A stretch of DNA of 64,000 bases. It comes from Cuspidothrix issatschenkoi CHARLIE-1. Lineage in GTDB: Bacteria > Cyanobacteriota > Cyanobacteriia > Cyanobacteriales > Nostocaceae. Shown here in pieces: positions 9,187 to 17,748 of this stretch. The stretch covers positions 42,489 to 106,488 of the forward strand of contig NZ_PGEM01000025.1 in NCBI RefSeq assembly GCF_002934005.1. Direction: 5' to 3'. The position numbers were made by a program, and so were the translations under genes. Position 1 is the stretch's first letter, and each line of letters opens with the position of its first letter. Under the pieces are notes generated by a model. That model saw only the letters and a list, made by a program, of their open reading frames with translations. It ran no database searches and was not told where the DNA came from.

Positions 9187-10203
9187 TTAACGAAATAAAC
9201 TACTCAGTGAACTATCTTCATGAATCCGCCAAATTGCTTCTCCCAATAAATTAGCAACAGAAAGAGTTACTAATTGCGGAAACTGATTACTTTCTGGAAT
9301 AGGAATAGTATTAGTAACTATCACTTCCTCAAATACCCCACTGGATAATCTCTCAATTGCTGGTGGAGAAAATACAGCATGAGTAGCACAGGCATATACC
9401 TGACTTGCACCTTCTTGACGCAGTAACTTAGCACCTTCTGCGATTGTACCACCAGTATCAATCATGTCATCTACTAATACAGCAGTTTTGCCCCTGACAT
9501 CACCAATCACATTTAACACTTCGGCGACGTTATGGGCTTGACGGCGTTTATCAATAATGGCCAAAGGAGCATCATTGAGCTTTTTCGCAAATGCTCTTGC
9601 TCTTGCCACCCCACCCACATCAGGAGAAACAACAACAATATCCTGTAATTCCTTACTAATTAAATAATCCAGGATCACTGGTGAACCATATACATGATCA
9701 AAGGGGATATCAAAATAGCCCTGAATTTGGGCTGCATGTAAATCCATGGCCAGAACTCGGTTAGCACCTGCTTGGGTGATTAAGTTAGCAACTAGCTTTG
9801 CTGTAATGGACTCCCTACCTGCGGTTTTTCTATCAGCACGAGCATACCCATAATAAGGAACTACTGCCGTGATCTGTCGTGCTGAAGCCCGACGACAGGC
9901 ATCAATCATAATTAGTAATTCCATTAAATGATCGTTGACAGGTTGGCAGCAAGGCTGAATTAAATAGACATCACAACCGCGAATAGATTCTTGAATTTGA
10001 ACATATAGTTCTCCATCCGCAAATCTTTTGCGAATCATGGGGCCTAAGTCCATGCCCAGATAACGGGAGACTTCTTGAGACAATATTGGATTGGCAGAAC
10101 CAGAAAACAACCGGAGACGATTATTATCTGATATTCCCGTTGTTACTGATTGAAGTGGTAAAGTTGCAGAACTCAGCACAGCAGATCCTCGAAGTGCATT
10201 CAT
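9187..10203 (-). CDS. prs: Ribose-phosphate pyrophosphokinase
   Basis: Makes PRPP from ribose-5-phosphate and ATP for nucleotide, histidine and tryptophan synthesis. The 338-residue protein carries the class I signature DLHAAQIQGYF (154-164), the flexible-loop region VVSPDVGGVARAR (191-203) and the PRPP-binding VDDMIDTGGT (244-253). The N-terminal extension of about 25 residues before NRLRLFSGSANP is longer than in E. coli, as in other cyanobacteria. The start is the ATG at 10203. A long, gene-free upstream region (937 bases) probably holds its promoter. Confidence 0.96.
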   Translation of the reverse strand: MNALRGSAVLSSATLPLQSVTTGISDNNRLRLFSGSANPILSQEVSRYLGMDLGPMIRKRFADGELYVQIQESIRGCDVYLIQPCCQPVNDHLMELLIMIDACRRASARQITAVVPYYGYARADRKTAGRESITAKLVANLITQAGANRVLAMDLHAAQIQGYFDIPFDHVYGSPVILDYLISKELQDIVVVSPDVGGVARARAFAKKLNDAPLAIIDKRRQAHNVAEVLNVIGDVRGKTAVLVDDMIDTGGTIAEGAKLLRQEGASQVYACATHAVFSPPAIERLSSGVFEEVIVTNTIPIPESNQFPQLVTLSVANLLGEAIWRIHEDSSLSSLFR

Positions 10204-11140
10204 AGATATATAATCAGAAATTGAGCAAATTTAGTTGAAATGGAGTCAACAAAACATCTGTGAGTTTTGTTGAAGTTTTCATACAAACTTGAAATATTTC
10301 TCCATAAAATTAACATTTCCTAATTTTTTAGTCTTTGTATTGGAAGAAACTACTAGCAATTTAACTGACATCTAGACAACTGTGAAACAGTTTCAGAATT
10401 ACAACTTTACTAGATTGGGGTAAGCTGCCAAAATCTGGAGATCAATTAATTGAGTAGGTAGATTCGTAGGTTACTAATTCTACCTTGTTTTTTTGACCTA
10501 GAGCAAATTACTCATGGTAAACATCCTCTCCCGCCCACGTGATGTTCTAGTGGCGCACCTAGCATAATATTACCGAATGAATTGTTTTATAATACTAGGA
10601 CTTACGCATTGACAGGAAATACCAAATAGGGCTATGACTTTCAGGGATTTAAACCCGATTTTTCGATGATTTTTGAAGGAACTGCTTGCAGCAGCGCTTC
10701 CCTGTCGCTATTTATCTAGACTTCATCCGCAAAACCTGAAAAGACCAAATATCGTTCATACAGATGATGATTAATTTGTACAGTGCGTAAGTCCTAAAAT
10801 AATATTTCTAGCTTGATTATGCCGCCATGAGATATAGCTCTATATTCCCTGTTCCCCACCCTCTGCTCCCTGGAATATCAAGTATTCTATGCCTGAATCC
10901 TGAGCTATATTTGGTGATATTTTTAGCATTTAAACTATATGCTATCTTGAACACATCCTGAGTCAAGGCAGAAGTTGAGAATAATAATGCAAGATGGGAT
11001 TCTAGTATACACTTCCTATGAGCCTGAAAAACACAGGAAGATTACGGAAGCCGCAATTAAGACAATTAGAGTCATCTTGTGAATAGATCATGCTTTTGCT
11101 AAGTTCTACCTCAGTTGCTATTATATTCAATCTATAGATC
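10204..11140. other. Long intergenic region between divergent prs and the Ser/Thr kinase gene
   Basis: A 937-base stretch without a credible gene. It must contain the divergent promoters of prs (-) and the kinase (+). It holds a 201-base inverted-repeat element (listed separately). The remainder is AT-rich with short Nostocales-type junk, such as the TTCCCTGTTCCCC-like stretch near 10850. No tRNA or conserved RNA was recognised. Confidence 0.5.
10596..10796. mobile_element. MITE with TAGGACTTACGCA terminal inverted repeats
   Basis: Perfect 13-base terminal inverted repeats, TAGGACTTACGCA at 10596-10608 and TGCGTAAGTCCTA at 10784-10796, enclose 175 bases with no open frame. The outermost TA on each side is what an IS630/Tc1-type TA target duplication would leave. 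The interior contains an ACTGCTTGCAGCAGCGCTTC palindrome (about 10681-10700) also found at 45683-45716 and 45847-45878. Related ends occur at 38026-38105 and 61179-61263, so this is one family. Confidence 0.75.
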
Positions 11141-12838
11141 ATGCAATCACCAATTACAGTTGGTACTATCCTACAAAGTCGTTACCATATCATTCACATT
11201 ATTGGCCAAGGGGGATTTGGTAGAACCTATCTAGCCGAAGACCAAAGACGCTTTAATGAGCTTTGTGTAATTAAGGAATTAGTTGCCCCGATGACGGGAA
11301 CATCCTTTGGTGAGAAAGCACAGGAGTTATTTGAACGTGAAGCTGCTATTCTGTATCAAATGCAACACCTGCAAATCCCTAAATTTCGAGAAAAATTTGC
11401 CCAAAACGAAAAATTATTTTTGGTGCAAGATTTTGTATCTGGAAAGAATTACCGCCATTTGCTCAAGGATAGGCAAAACGTCGGTACAGTTTTTAATGAA
11501 GCGGAAGTTTTGCATTTATGCAAAAATTTATTACCTGTCCTTAGTTATATTCACGGATTAGGAATTATTCATCGGGATATATCGCCAGACAATATCATTT
11601 TACGGGAAGATGATTCTCTACCTGTGTTAATTGATTTTGGGGTAGTGAAGGAATTGGCGACAAAATTGCAATCAGCCGCACCTACATCTGTCACCACTGT
11701 GGGTAAATTAGGTTATGCTCCTAGTGAGCAAATGCAAACGGGAAGAGTTAATCCTAGTAGTGATTTGTATGCTTTGGCGGTGACAGCGATAGTATTGTTA
11801 ACCGGGAAAGAACCAGCAGATTTATTTGATGAACAGCAGTTAACCTGGAATTGGCAAAAGTGGGCTAAAGTTAATCCCCAATTGGCGACTGTTTTGCAAC
11901 GAATGTTAAGTTATATACCAGGAGAACGTTATCAAACGGCGGCTGATGTATCTCAAGCTTTATCAGAGATCAAGGTTGGGAATGGATCAAAGCGTAATTT
12001 ATCTTACTTACAAACCCTTGCTGTTGGTAATCGTGTTCAACCTGCATCAAACACTGCTGAACCTAAATCTTCAAGTTCTTCTCCCCAAAGTCGTTCTATT
12101 TTAGATAATCCTTTGGCCTTGGGTTTAATTGGTGGTGCTGTCGTGATTTTAGCTGGATTTGGTTCTTGGTCATTGGTAAGTACACTTAAAGATCAGTTGC
12201 AGGGTAAACCAGAAGCAACGACAACACCACAATCTTTTCCTTCCCCAGTTATTCCCAGTGGAAGTACATCTACGCCGACACTTACTGCTACACCTACGCC
12301 TACTAATGGCGAACCTGTTATTAGTCGTAAACGCCTAGAATTAGATCCATCTAATAAAGCAATAGCAGATGGGATATTAAAAGAAAATAGTTTAGTGCAA
12401 TATAGTTTCCGGGCTAAAGGCGGGGAGGATTTAATTGTATCTGTTAATTCAGATAGTGGCATTGTGATGAGCATTCTCAACCCTGATGGTGCAATCATGA
12501 ATCTTAATGATCAAGAATCTACATCTTATGAGGAAAAATTATCTGATAGTGGTAGGTATACTATTCAATTAGGTTTGGCGGGCGGCATATCAGAGAGTAA
12601 TTATAGTTTAAATGTAACTTTAATAGAACCTAAGCCAACAGCAACTCCTACACCCACAGAAACCCCTACACCCACAGAAACCCCTACACCCACAGAAAAG
12701 CCTACACCTACAGAAAAGCCTACACCTACAGAAAAGCCTACACCTACAGAAAAGCCTACACCTACAGAAAAGCCTACACCCACAGAAAAGCCTACACCCA
12801 CGGAAACACCAACGCCGGAGTTTAATGGGAATAATTAG
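11141..12838 (+). CDS. Serine/threonine protein kinase with PPC-like domain and PTPTEK repeat tail
   Basis: A 565-residue membrane-anchored Hanks-type kinase. The kinase domain shows the glycine loop GQGGFG (22-27), K45, the catalytic loop HRDISPDN (144-151), DFG (165-167) and APSEQ (193-197). A single membrane segment (about 326-347) puts the rest outside the cytoplasm. That part is a Thr/Pro linker, a beta-rich region resembling bacterial pre-peptidase C-terminal (PPC) domains (about 405-495), and a repetitive Thr-Pro-Glu-Lys tail (503-556) encoded by an 18-base minisatellite. The tail may span or attach to the cell wall (inference). The ligand and substrates are unknown. A separate gene (bioD) starts 51 bases downstream. 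Confidence 0.92.
   Translation: MQSPITVGTILQSRYHIIHIIGQGGFGRTYLAEDQRRFNELCVIKELVAPMTGTSFGEKAQELFEREAAILYQMQHLQIPKFREKFAQNEKLFLVQDFVSGKNYRHLLKDRQNVGTVFNEAEVLHLCKNLLPVLSYIHGLGIIHRDISPDNIILREDDSLPVLIDFGVVKELATKLQSAAPTSVTTVGKLGYAPSEQMQTGRVNPSSDLYALAVTAIVLLTGKEPADLFDEQQLTWNWQKWAKVNPQLATVLQRMLSYIPGERYQTAADVSQALSEIKVGNGSKRNLSYLQTLAVGNRVQPASNTAEPKSSSSSPQSRSILDNPLALGLIGGAVVILAGFGSWSLVSTLKDQLQGKPEATTTPQSFPSPVIPSGSTSTPTLTATPTPTNGEPVISRKRLELDPSNKAIADGILKENSLVQYSFRAKGGEDLIVSVNSDSGIVMSILNPDGAIMNLNDQESTSYEEKLSDSGRYTIQLGLAGGISESNYSLNVTLIEPKPTATPTPTETPTPTETPTPTEKPTPTEKPTPTEKPTPTEKPTPTEKPTPTEKPTPTETPTPEFNGNN
12647..12808 (+). repeat. 18-base minisatellite inside the kinase gene (9 units)
   Basis: Nine in-frame copies of an 18-base unit, CCTACACCYACAGAAAMS, encode PTPTET (2 copies), PTPTEK (6) and PTPTET (1). 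The unit is a multiple of three, so copy-number change would keep the frame. The middle copies are identical, which points to recent expansion. The repeat also creates a meaningless long open frame on the other strand. Confidence 0.95.
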
Positions 12839-12889
12839 GCTAAACTAGTAACAGAAGCCTATTTAAGTTGTCATTCTTAGCAGAAAACT

Positions 12890-13573
12890 TTGTTGAATAC
12901 TTTACTGATTACGGGAACTGATACGGAAGCTGGTAAAACCGTCGTGACTACCGCTTTAGCTGCTTATTGGCAAAAATATTATCCTCAGCGTAGTTTGGGG
13001 ATAATGAAGCCCATTCAATCGGGTGTGGGGGATAAGGAGTTGTACCAAACTCTGTTTAATCTGGAACAGTCACCAGAAGAAATTACACCTTTATATTTTC
13101 AAGCGCCTTTAGCACCTCCCATTGCAGCGGCAAAGGAAAATCGCTTGATAGATTTGGCTATTGTCTGGCAAACTTTATTAAAGTTGCAAAAACAACGGGA
13201 TTTTGTGTTGGTAGAATCTTTGGGAGGTTTAGGTTCACCAATTACTAATGAGTTGACGGTGGCAGATTTAGCGGGTGAATGGCGATTACCAACATTTTTA
13301 GTTGTACCTGTGAGATTAGGATCGATCGCTCAAGCTGTGGCTAATGTAGCATTGGCTAGGCAAACTAAAATCAATCTGCGGGGGATTATTGTCAATTGCA
13401 CCCAACCCCGCACAGAAGCCGAAATTGCTGATTTAACTCCCCCAGAGTTAATTCAATCTTTTACAAATATCCCAGTTTTAGGTTGTGTACCCTATGTAGA
13501 AAATCCCCAGGATGTGGAAAAACTTGCTGAAGTTGCAGCAACTTTAGATTGGGAAATATATTATCACAGTTGA
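12890..13573 (+). CDS. bioD: Dethiobiotin synthase
   Basis: ATP-dependent ring closure of 7,8-diaminopelargonate to dethiobiotin, the step before BioB. The P-loop variant [11 protein letters not shown] lies at residues 9-19, followed by IMKPIQSG and a [11 protein letters not shown] loop that place it in the BioD family (227 residues, normal length). There is no ATG. The start is one of two adjacent TTG codons (12890 or 12893). No other biotin gene is in the window, so the pathway is dispersed, as is usual in cyanobacteria. Confidence 0.92.
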   Translation: MLNTLLITGTDTEAGKTVVTTALAAYWQKYYPQRSLGIMKPIQSGVGDKELYQTLFNLEQSPEEITPLYFQAPLAPPIAAAKENRLIDLAIVWQTLLKLQKQRDFVLVESLGGLGSPITNELTVADLAGEWRLPTFLVVPVRLGSIAQAVANVALARQTKINLRGIIVNCTQPRTEAEIADLTPPELIQSFTNIPVLGCVPYVENPQDVEKLAEVAATLDWEIYYHS

Positions 13574-13645
13574 CAGAAAAGCATTCTGACTCCTAACTCC
13601 TGAATTCTTAAAGCATCAGAGTTTTTTAATTTTTAATTGATAAAT

Positions 13646-14863
13646 ATGGTTTCTACATTTCCTTTGGGTTCAACGGTAAATCTCAAAAATGTGCGGCTGG
13701 AAATTCGTGCTTTACAACCGCAATTAGTGGAATGGAGACGACAAATACACCAAAAACCAGAATTAGGTTTTCAGGAAAAAATTACTGCTGAGTTTATTTC
13801 CCAAAAGTTGCAAACTTGGGGCATTGCACATCAAACAGGCATAGCAGAAACGGGAGTTGTTGCTATTATTCAAGGTGAAAAATCTGGAGATGGTAAAGTA
13901 TTAGCAATTCGGGCTGATATGGATGCTTTACCAGTTAAAGAAGAGAATGAAGTTTCTTACTGTTCCCAATATGATGGGGTAATGCACGCTTGCGGACATG
14001 ATGGACATATAGCGATCGCCCTCGGTACAGCCTATTACCTCCATCAACATCGTCAAGACTTTAGCGGCACTGTAAAAATTATCTTCCAACCTGCCGAAGA
14101 AAGTCCCGGTGGGGCAAAACCTATGATTGCAGCAGGTGTACTTAATGACCCTGATGTTGATGCCATTATCGGTTTACATTTATGGAATAACCTCCCCTTG
14201 GGAACAGTGGGAGTACGACCAGGGGCATTAATGGCCGCGGTAGAATTGTTCCGTTGTACCATTTTTGGTAAAGGTGGCCATGGGGCAATGCCTCATCAAA
14301 CCATAGATTCTATAGTCGTAGCAGCACAAATAGTTAATGCTTTGCAAACCATTGTAGCTCGCAACGTCAACCCCATTGATTCTGGTGTAGTGACAGTGGG
14401 AGAACTCCACGCAGGTACAGCAGTTAATGTGATTGCTGATACCGCCAGAATGGGTGGGACGGTGAGATATTTTAATCCTGAATTAGCAGACTTTTTTAAA
14501 CAGCGAATTGAACAAATTATTGCCGGAATTTGTCAAAGTCATGGCGCAAAGTATGAATTAGATTATATTCATCTTTATCCACCTGTGATTAATGATAGAG
14601 AAATTACCACATTAGTGCGCTCAGTAGCAGAAGATGTAATCGAAACTCCTATTGGTATCGTTCCTGAATGTCAAACTATGGGGGGAGAAGATATGTCATT
14701 TTTCCTGGAAAAAGTTCCCGGTTGTTATTTTTTCCTCGGTTCTGCCAATGCCGAAAAAAATCTCAACTATCCCCATCATCATCCGCGATTTGATTTTGAT
14801 GAAACCGCTTTACCCGTGGGTGTGGAGATATTTGTGCGTTGTGTGGAAAAGTTTTTAGCTTAG
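13646..14863 (+). CDS. M20 family metallo-amidohydrolase (IAA-amino acid/hippurate hydrolase type)
   Basis: A di-metal peptidase-fold amidohydrolase that cleaves N-acyl amino acids. With the ATG at 13646 the protein has 405 residues (an in-frame TTG lies 9 bases upstream). Metal-ligand and catalytic motifs are RADMDALP (89-96), MHACGHDGH (113-121), QPAEE (148-152) and GLHLW (176-180), with a lid-dimerisation domain in the middle and the closing NYPHHHPRFDFDE near the C-terminus. The substrate is unknown; family members act on hippurate, IAA conjugates or N-acetyl amino acids. Confidence 0.9.
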   Translation: MVSTFPLGSTVNLKNVRLEIRALQPQLVEWRRQIHQKPELGFQEKITAEFISQKLQTWGIAHQTGIAETGVVAIIQGEKSGDGKVLAIRADMDALPVKEENEVSYCSQYDGVMHACGHDGHIAIALGTAYYLHQHRQDFSGTVKIIFQPAEESPGGAKPMIAAGVLNDPDVDAIIGLHLWNNLPLGTVGVRPGALMAAVELFRCTIFGKGGHGAMPHQTIDSIVVAAQIVNALQTIVARNVNPIDSGVVTVGELHAGTAVNVIADTARMGGTVRYFNPELADFFKQRIEQIIAGICQSHGAKYELDYIHLYPPVINDREITTLVRSVAEDVIETPIGIVPECQTMGGEDMSFFLEKVPGCYFFLGSANAEKNLNYPHHHPRFDFDETALPVGVEIFVRCVEKFLA

Positions 14864-14996
14864 ATTAGGGAAAAGCAGTTTGCAATTAGTGATGGCTGAC
14901 CTCACCGAAGCTTTAAAAAAAGTGCCAATTGCCACCCTCAGTTAAGCCAAATTTTACTGGGTAGTTGTGGCCTCTGAAAAAATTTCCAAAAAAGTT

Positions 14997-15025
14997 TTGT
15001 AGAATACTTGCCAAATAAATAGAAT
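14997..15025 (+). promoter_or_regulatory. Candidate sigma70-type promoter for a small RNA
   Basis: TTGTAG (14997-15002) and TAGAAT (15020-15025) are separated by exactly 17 bases. Start of transcription would fall near 15032, just ahead of the GTGTGAGGAGT motif and the hairpin described next. Confidence 0.4.
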
Positions 15026-15031
15026 AGTGAT

Positions 15032-15108
15032 AAGTTATATTTGTGTGTGAGGAGTAAGTTTAAAAAACGTCTGGGGTGGAAACACGGCAACACTCCCAGG
15101 CGTTTTTT
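15032..15108 (+). ncRNA. Candidate Yfr2/Cyano-1-type small RNA
   Basis: A short intergenic transcript unit is suggested by a promoter-like element (14997-15025) and a terminator hairpin. The stem pairs AAAAAACGTCTGGG (15062-15075) with CCCAGGCGTTTTTT (15095-15108), with one bulge. The apical part contains GGAAACACGGCAACACTCC; duplicated GGAAACA-like loop sequences are the mark of the cyanobacterial Yfr2 (Cyano-1) RNA family. The 5' part carries GTGTGAGGAGT (15045-15055), an exact complement of the conserved single-stranded core of the Yfr1 RNA. No start codon follows this purine-rich motif at a useful distance, so it is not an obvious leader of a small gene. Family membership is inferred by eye. 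Confidence 0.5.
15062..15108 (+). terminator. Intrinsic terminator of the candidate small RNA
   Basis: Stem-loop ending in CGTTTTTT, preceded by a matching A-run. It could also act on the minus strand because the A-run gives a U-tract there. Confidence 0.65.
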
Positions 15109-15146
15109 GATGGGAAAATTTTTCTGATAGCAAATAAGCATTGTAT

Positions 15147-15277
15147 GTTGGGTTAAGCGGTAGTACAACCCAACCTATTCAGGAATTAAGCAAAACATCA
15201 CGGAAGTAGGGTAATTCATGAATTACTCCTATGAAGGAATGAGGCTGTTGATGACTTCATAGGTAAGTCCGAGCATT
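15147..15277. repeat. Two small inverted-repeat elements (one decayed)
   Basis: GTTGGGTT (15147-15154) and AACCCAAC (15167-15174) form a hairpin of a kind also seen at 54269-54358. From about 15201 to 15277 the sequence GTAGGGTAATTCATGAATTA and the end GGTAAGTCC match the 61179-61263 element with many substitutions, so this is probably a decayed copy of the AGGACTTAC-ended family. Confidence 0.5.
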
Positions 15278-15385
15278 TTATAGTTGGCTATTTAATATGA
15301 CAATAAATTTCATCTTCGTTTCATTTTCAGATGAAAAGCTAGAATTGTAGTTATAGAATCTTCATGCGCTCTAGGAGCTAAAATT

Positions 15386-16078
15386 ATGAAGAGTAAATAT
15401 TTGATGTATGGTATTGTCGCTTTAATCAGTAGTAGTGCTGTTCTAGGATCATCAATTATTAACAGTACACAAGCACGAAGTACCAATTCTGATCACAATT
15501 CTCATCATCTATCTACAAAAACTACTCCACCAGCAAAAGAGATGATGATGAATATGGATCAGCATTTTATCGAAATGATGATTCTACACCATCAGCAAGC
15601 GGTGGAAATGGCTGATCTGGCATTAACTCGCGCTCAACATCCAGAAATTAAGAATTTAGCAGTTGCTATTAAAAAAGATCAAACCGGTGAAATTCAACAA
15701 ATGCAAAGTTTATATCAGGTATGGTACGGGAAACAAGCACCTGTAACAGCTATGAATCATCAACAAATGATGACAAAACCTTGCAAGATGTGTCAACAGA
15801 TGAACCCAGACACGATGAAAATGCCGATGAATGGTAAAATGACGTGCATGAATCTGGATTTAGAAACCTTAAAAAATGCACCAGATTTTGATCAAGAATT
15901 TATCCGTCAAATGATTCCCCATCATCGTCACGCTGTCAAGATGTCACAAATGGTTTTGAAAAAATCTCAAAAGCCAGAAATACGTAATTTAGCTGAGTCT
16001 ATTATTACCAGTCAAACAGCAGAAATTAACCAGATGGTGCAATGGTATGAAACTTGGTATAAATCAAAGCTACTTTAA
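15386..16078 (+). CDS. Exported DUF305 protein, two tandem domains, Met/His-rich
   Basis: A 230-residue protein with a signal peptide (cleavage near TQA, residue 30). Two copies of the four-helix DUF305 pattern follow: residues about 57-113 (HFIEMMILHHQQAVEMADLA) and 168-227 (EFIRQMIPHHRHAVKMSQMV). The linker carries CKMCQQM and many Met. DUF305 proteins are ferritin-like helical bundles; the repeated HH, Met and Cys are compatible with periplasmic copper or other metal binding (inference). It is a single gene with a 300-base upstream spacer. Confidence 0.85.
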   Translation: MKSKYLMYGIVALISSSAVLGSSIINSTQARSTNSDHNSHHLSTKTTPPAKEMMMNMDQHFIEMMILHHQQAVEMADLALTRAQHPEIKNLAVAIKKDQTGEIQQMQSLYQVWYGKQAPVTAMNHQQMMTKPCKMCQQMNPDTMKMPMNGKMTCMNLDLETLKNAPDFDQEFIRQMIPHHRHAVKMSQMVLKKSQKPEIRNLAESIITSQTAEINQMVQWYETWYKSKLL

Positions 16079-16195
16079 ACCATTTCTGTGTTTAATAAAT
16101 AGGACTTATGCAAGTGTCACACTAAAAAATCTTTTGTAGGGTGTGGTTCGACAAGCTCACCAACCAATTATCAGCAGTAACTAGCAAATTGCGTT
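16079..16195. repeat. MITE-end fragment and a 33-base repeat
   Basis: TAGGACTTATGCAA at 16100-16113 is one end of the AGGACTTAC-ended element family; no partner end is nearby. Bases 16165-16197 are a 33-base sequence found again at 19032-19064 with two mismatches and in the same orientation. Each copy abuts a rearranged junction: the cysteine-synthase fragment here, the IS200/IS605 end there. Confidence 0.6.
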
Positions 16196-16384
16196 ATTAA
16201 AGAGAAAAATGCGGCTTATCTAGTAAATGAAGCCGAAAAACAAGGTTTATTACAAGCTGGTGGTACAATTGTTGAATCTAGTTCTGGCAACTTTGGTATT
16301 GGGTTAGCAGTTGTGAGTGCAATCAAAGGTTACAGGGTGATGATCGTTATTGATGCAAAAACTCCTGTAACACGACAGAGGATG
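16196..16384 (+). pseudogene. Internal fragment of a cysteine-synthase-family (PLP) gene
   Basis: The open frame reads about 60 residues of a CysK/SbnA-like fold-type II enzyme, including NEAEKQGLLQAGGTIVESSS, then SSGNFGIGLAVVSAIKGYRV (the cofactor-phosphate loop SSGNFG) and the MIVIDAKT strand. Homology starts abruptly at the end of the 33-base repeat and stops near 16380. Both the active-site lysine region and the C-terminal two thirds are absent. It runs in frame into the downstream transporter gene, so it is a translocated fragment and not a functional enzyme. Confidence 0.75.
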
Positions 16385-17680
16385 AAATTGGAAGAATCTC
16401 CAGCTACAAAAGTAAGTTTAGGGACTTTATGGCGGGAATTTCTGCCTTTATCCCTTAGTGATGTAACTATGGCCTGTGGTGATCCGATGATGACCACTAC
16501 CTTAGCCCATCTCCCTGATGCTCAAAATAACCTTGCATCTGTAGGTATTGCCAAATCTTTGGCGATATTTTTTGAAAGTCCAATTATTATGATTCTGCAC
16601 GCTTCTAATGCTTTGGCAGGTTCTCAATCTTCACGTAAGGCTTTATGGCGGTTTAATTTATTTTTGGGTGGAGGACTGACTTTTTTATTAGGTTTTTTAG
16701 GGATACCTATTATATTTAATTCTGTTGGTGTAAGTCTGTTGGGTGTTCCTCCAGCAATGTTAGCTACAGTCAGTCAAGTATTATTAATTGCTTGTGGCTG
16801 GCCATTTGCGATCGCTTGGCGGCGTTATTTTCAAGGTTTATTAATTTACCACGGTCAACCCCATGCAGTTGCTACAGCTAGTATTTTAAGGCTTTTGACC
16901 TTGGCAGTAATTCTTGGATCTGGCTTTTTTTTACAAGTATCTGGGGGTGTACTGGCAGGAATTGCCCTTATTAGTGGGGTGATAGTCGAAGCTATAGCTG
17001 TAACAATTTTTGCTTATCAGACTGGAGCAAATATACCACCGGCCGCAGTCACCCAACCTAATTTACCCCGCAATTTAGCCCAGGTGTGGAAATTCTATTT
17101 ACCCTTAGCTAATACGATGATGGTGGTTTGGGGTGGTAGAACAATATTAATTAGCATTATTGCTCGCGCTGAAGATGCGACAATTGCTATTGCTGCGTGG
17201 TCTGCGGCCTGGGGTTTGGTGTTAGTAATTGCCAATTCTACCCGCATGGTACAGCAAATTGTGATTAAATATCGCCATCAAGTGAGCGATCGCCAATTAT
17301 TAACTTTTGCTGTGAGTGTGGGAGCAGCTTGTTCTGCTTTATTATTGTTTATGAGTTTAACACCGATAGGCGATCGCATTGTTCAAAGTTTTATCGGTAA
17401 TGATCTCACCCTCGCTAATAGTATCAACCCTGTAATTTTAATTTGTACCATTGTCCCATTATTGGTAGCTTTGCAAAATGCAACTCAGGGATTTTTAGTA
17501 AGTGAAAATCGTACAGGTCATGTTAATCTATCCACATGGTTAGGAACAGCAACTTTATTAATGATTGCCAGTTTAGCTATCAATAATGGTCTAAAAGGTG
17601 CAACAGCCGCCGCAATTGCTATGATCACATCAATCATGGTTGAAGTTAGTTGTTTAATTTGGAAAAGAGTGGCAAAATAA
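16382..17680 (+). CDS. MATE-like polytopic membrane transporter, N-terminus recombined
   Basis: About 432 residues with roughly 12 hydrophobic segments and no signal peptide. The opening SLGTLWREFLPLSLSDVTMA and the paired-bundle layout suggest a MATE/MOP-superfamily exporter whose substrate is unknown. The frame is open upstream through a cysteine-synthase fragment (16196-16384), with GTG 16313 and ATG 16340 as in-frame starts inside it. ATG 16382 was chosen because the PLP-enzyme homology ends there and an AGAGG lies just before it, although that spacing is very short. The gene has probably lost its native start and promoter. Confidence 0.75.
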   Translation: MKLEESPATKVSLGTLWREFLPLSLSDVTMACGDPMMTTTLAHLPDAQNNLASVGIAKSLAIFFESPIIMILHASNALAGSQSSRKALWRFNLFLGGGLTFLLGFLGIPIIFNSVGVSLLGVPPAMLATVSQVLLIACGWPFAIAWRRYFQGLLIYHGQPHAVATASILRLLTLAVILGSGFFLQVSGGVLAGIALISGVIVEAIAVTIFAYQTGANIPPAAVTQPNLPRNLAQVWKFYLPLANTMMVVWGGRTILISIIARAEDATIAIAAWSAAWGLVLVIANSTRMVQQIVIKYRHQVSDRQLLTFAVSVGAACSALLLFMSLTPIGDRIVQSFIGNDLTLANSINPVILICTIVPLLVALQNATQGFLVSENRTGHVNLSTWLGTATLLMIASLAINNGLKGATAAAIAMITSIMVEVSCLIWKRVAK

Positions 17681-17748
17681 CAGTAAATTTAGTACCAATA
17701 TCCACCTGATTTTCTACTTATAATGTATAATTAATTTTGCTCAGGTAC

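Noticed and set aside
12601..12801. Minus-strand open frame of GVGFSV repeats under the kinase gene
   Set aside because: It is the antisense reading of the 18-base minisatellite and has no start context or family.
12647..12808. Possible CRISPR-like array
   Set aside because: The repeats are contiguous 18-base coding units with no spacers.
15041..15060. GTGTGAGGAGT as a ribosome-binding site of a small gene
   Set aside because: No start codon follows at a usable distance; a terminator hairpin comes next.
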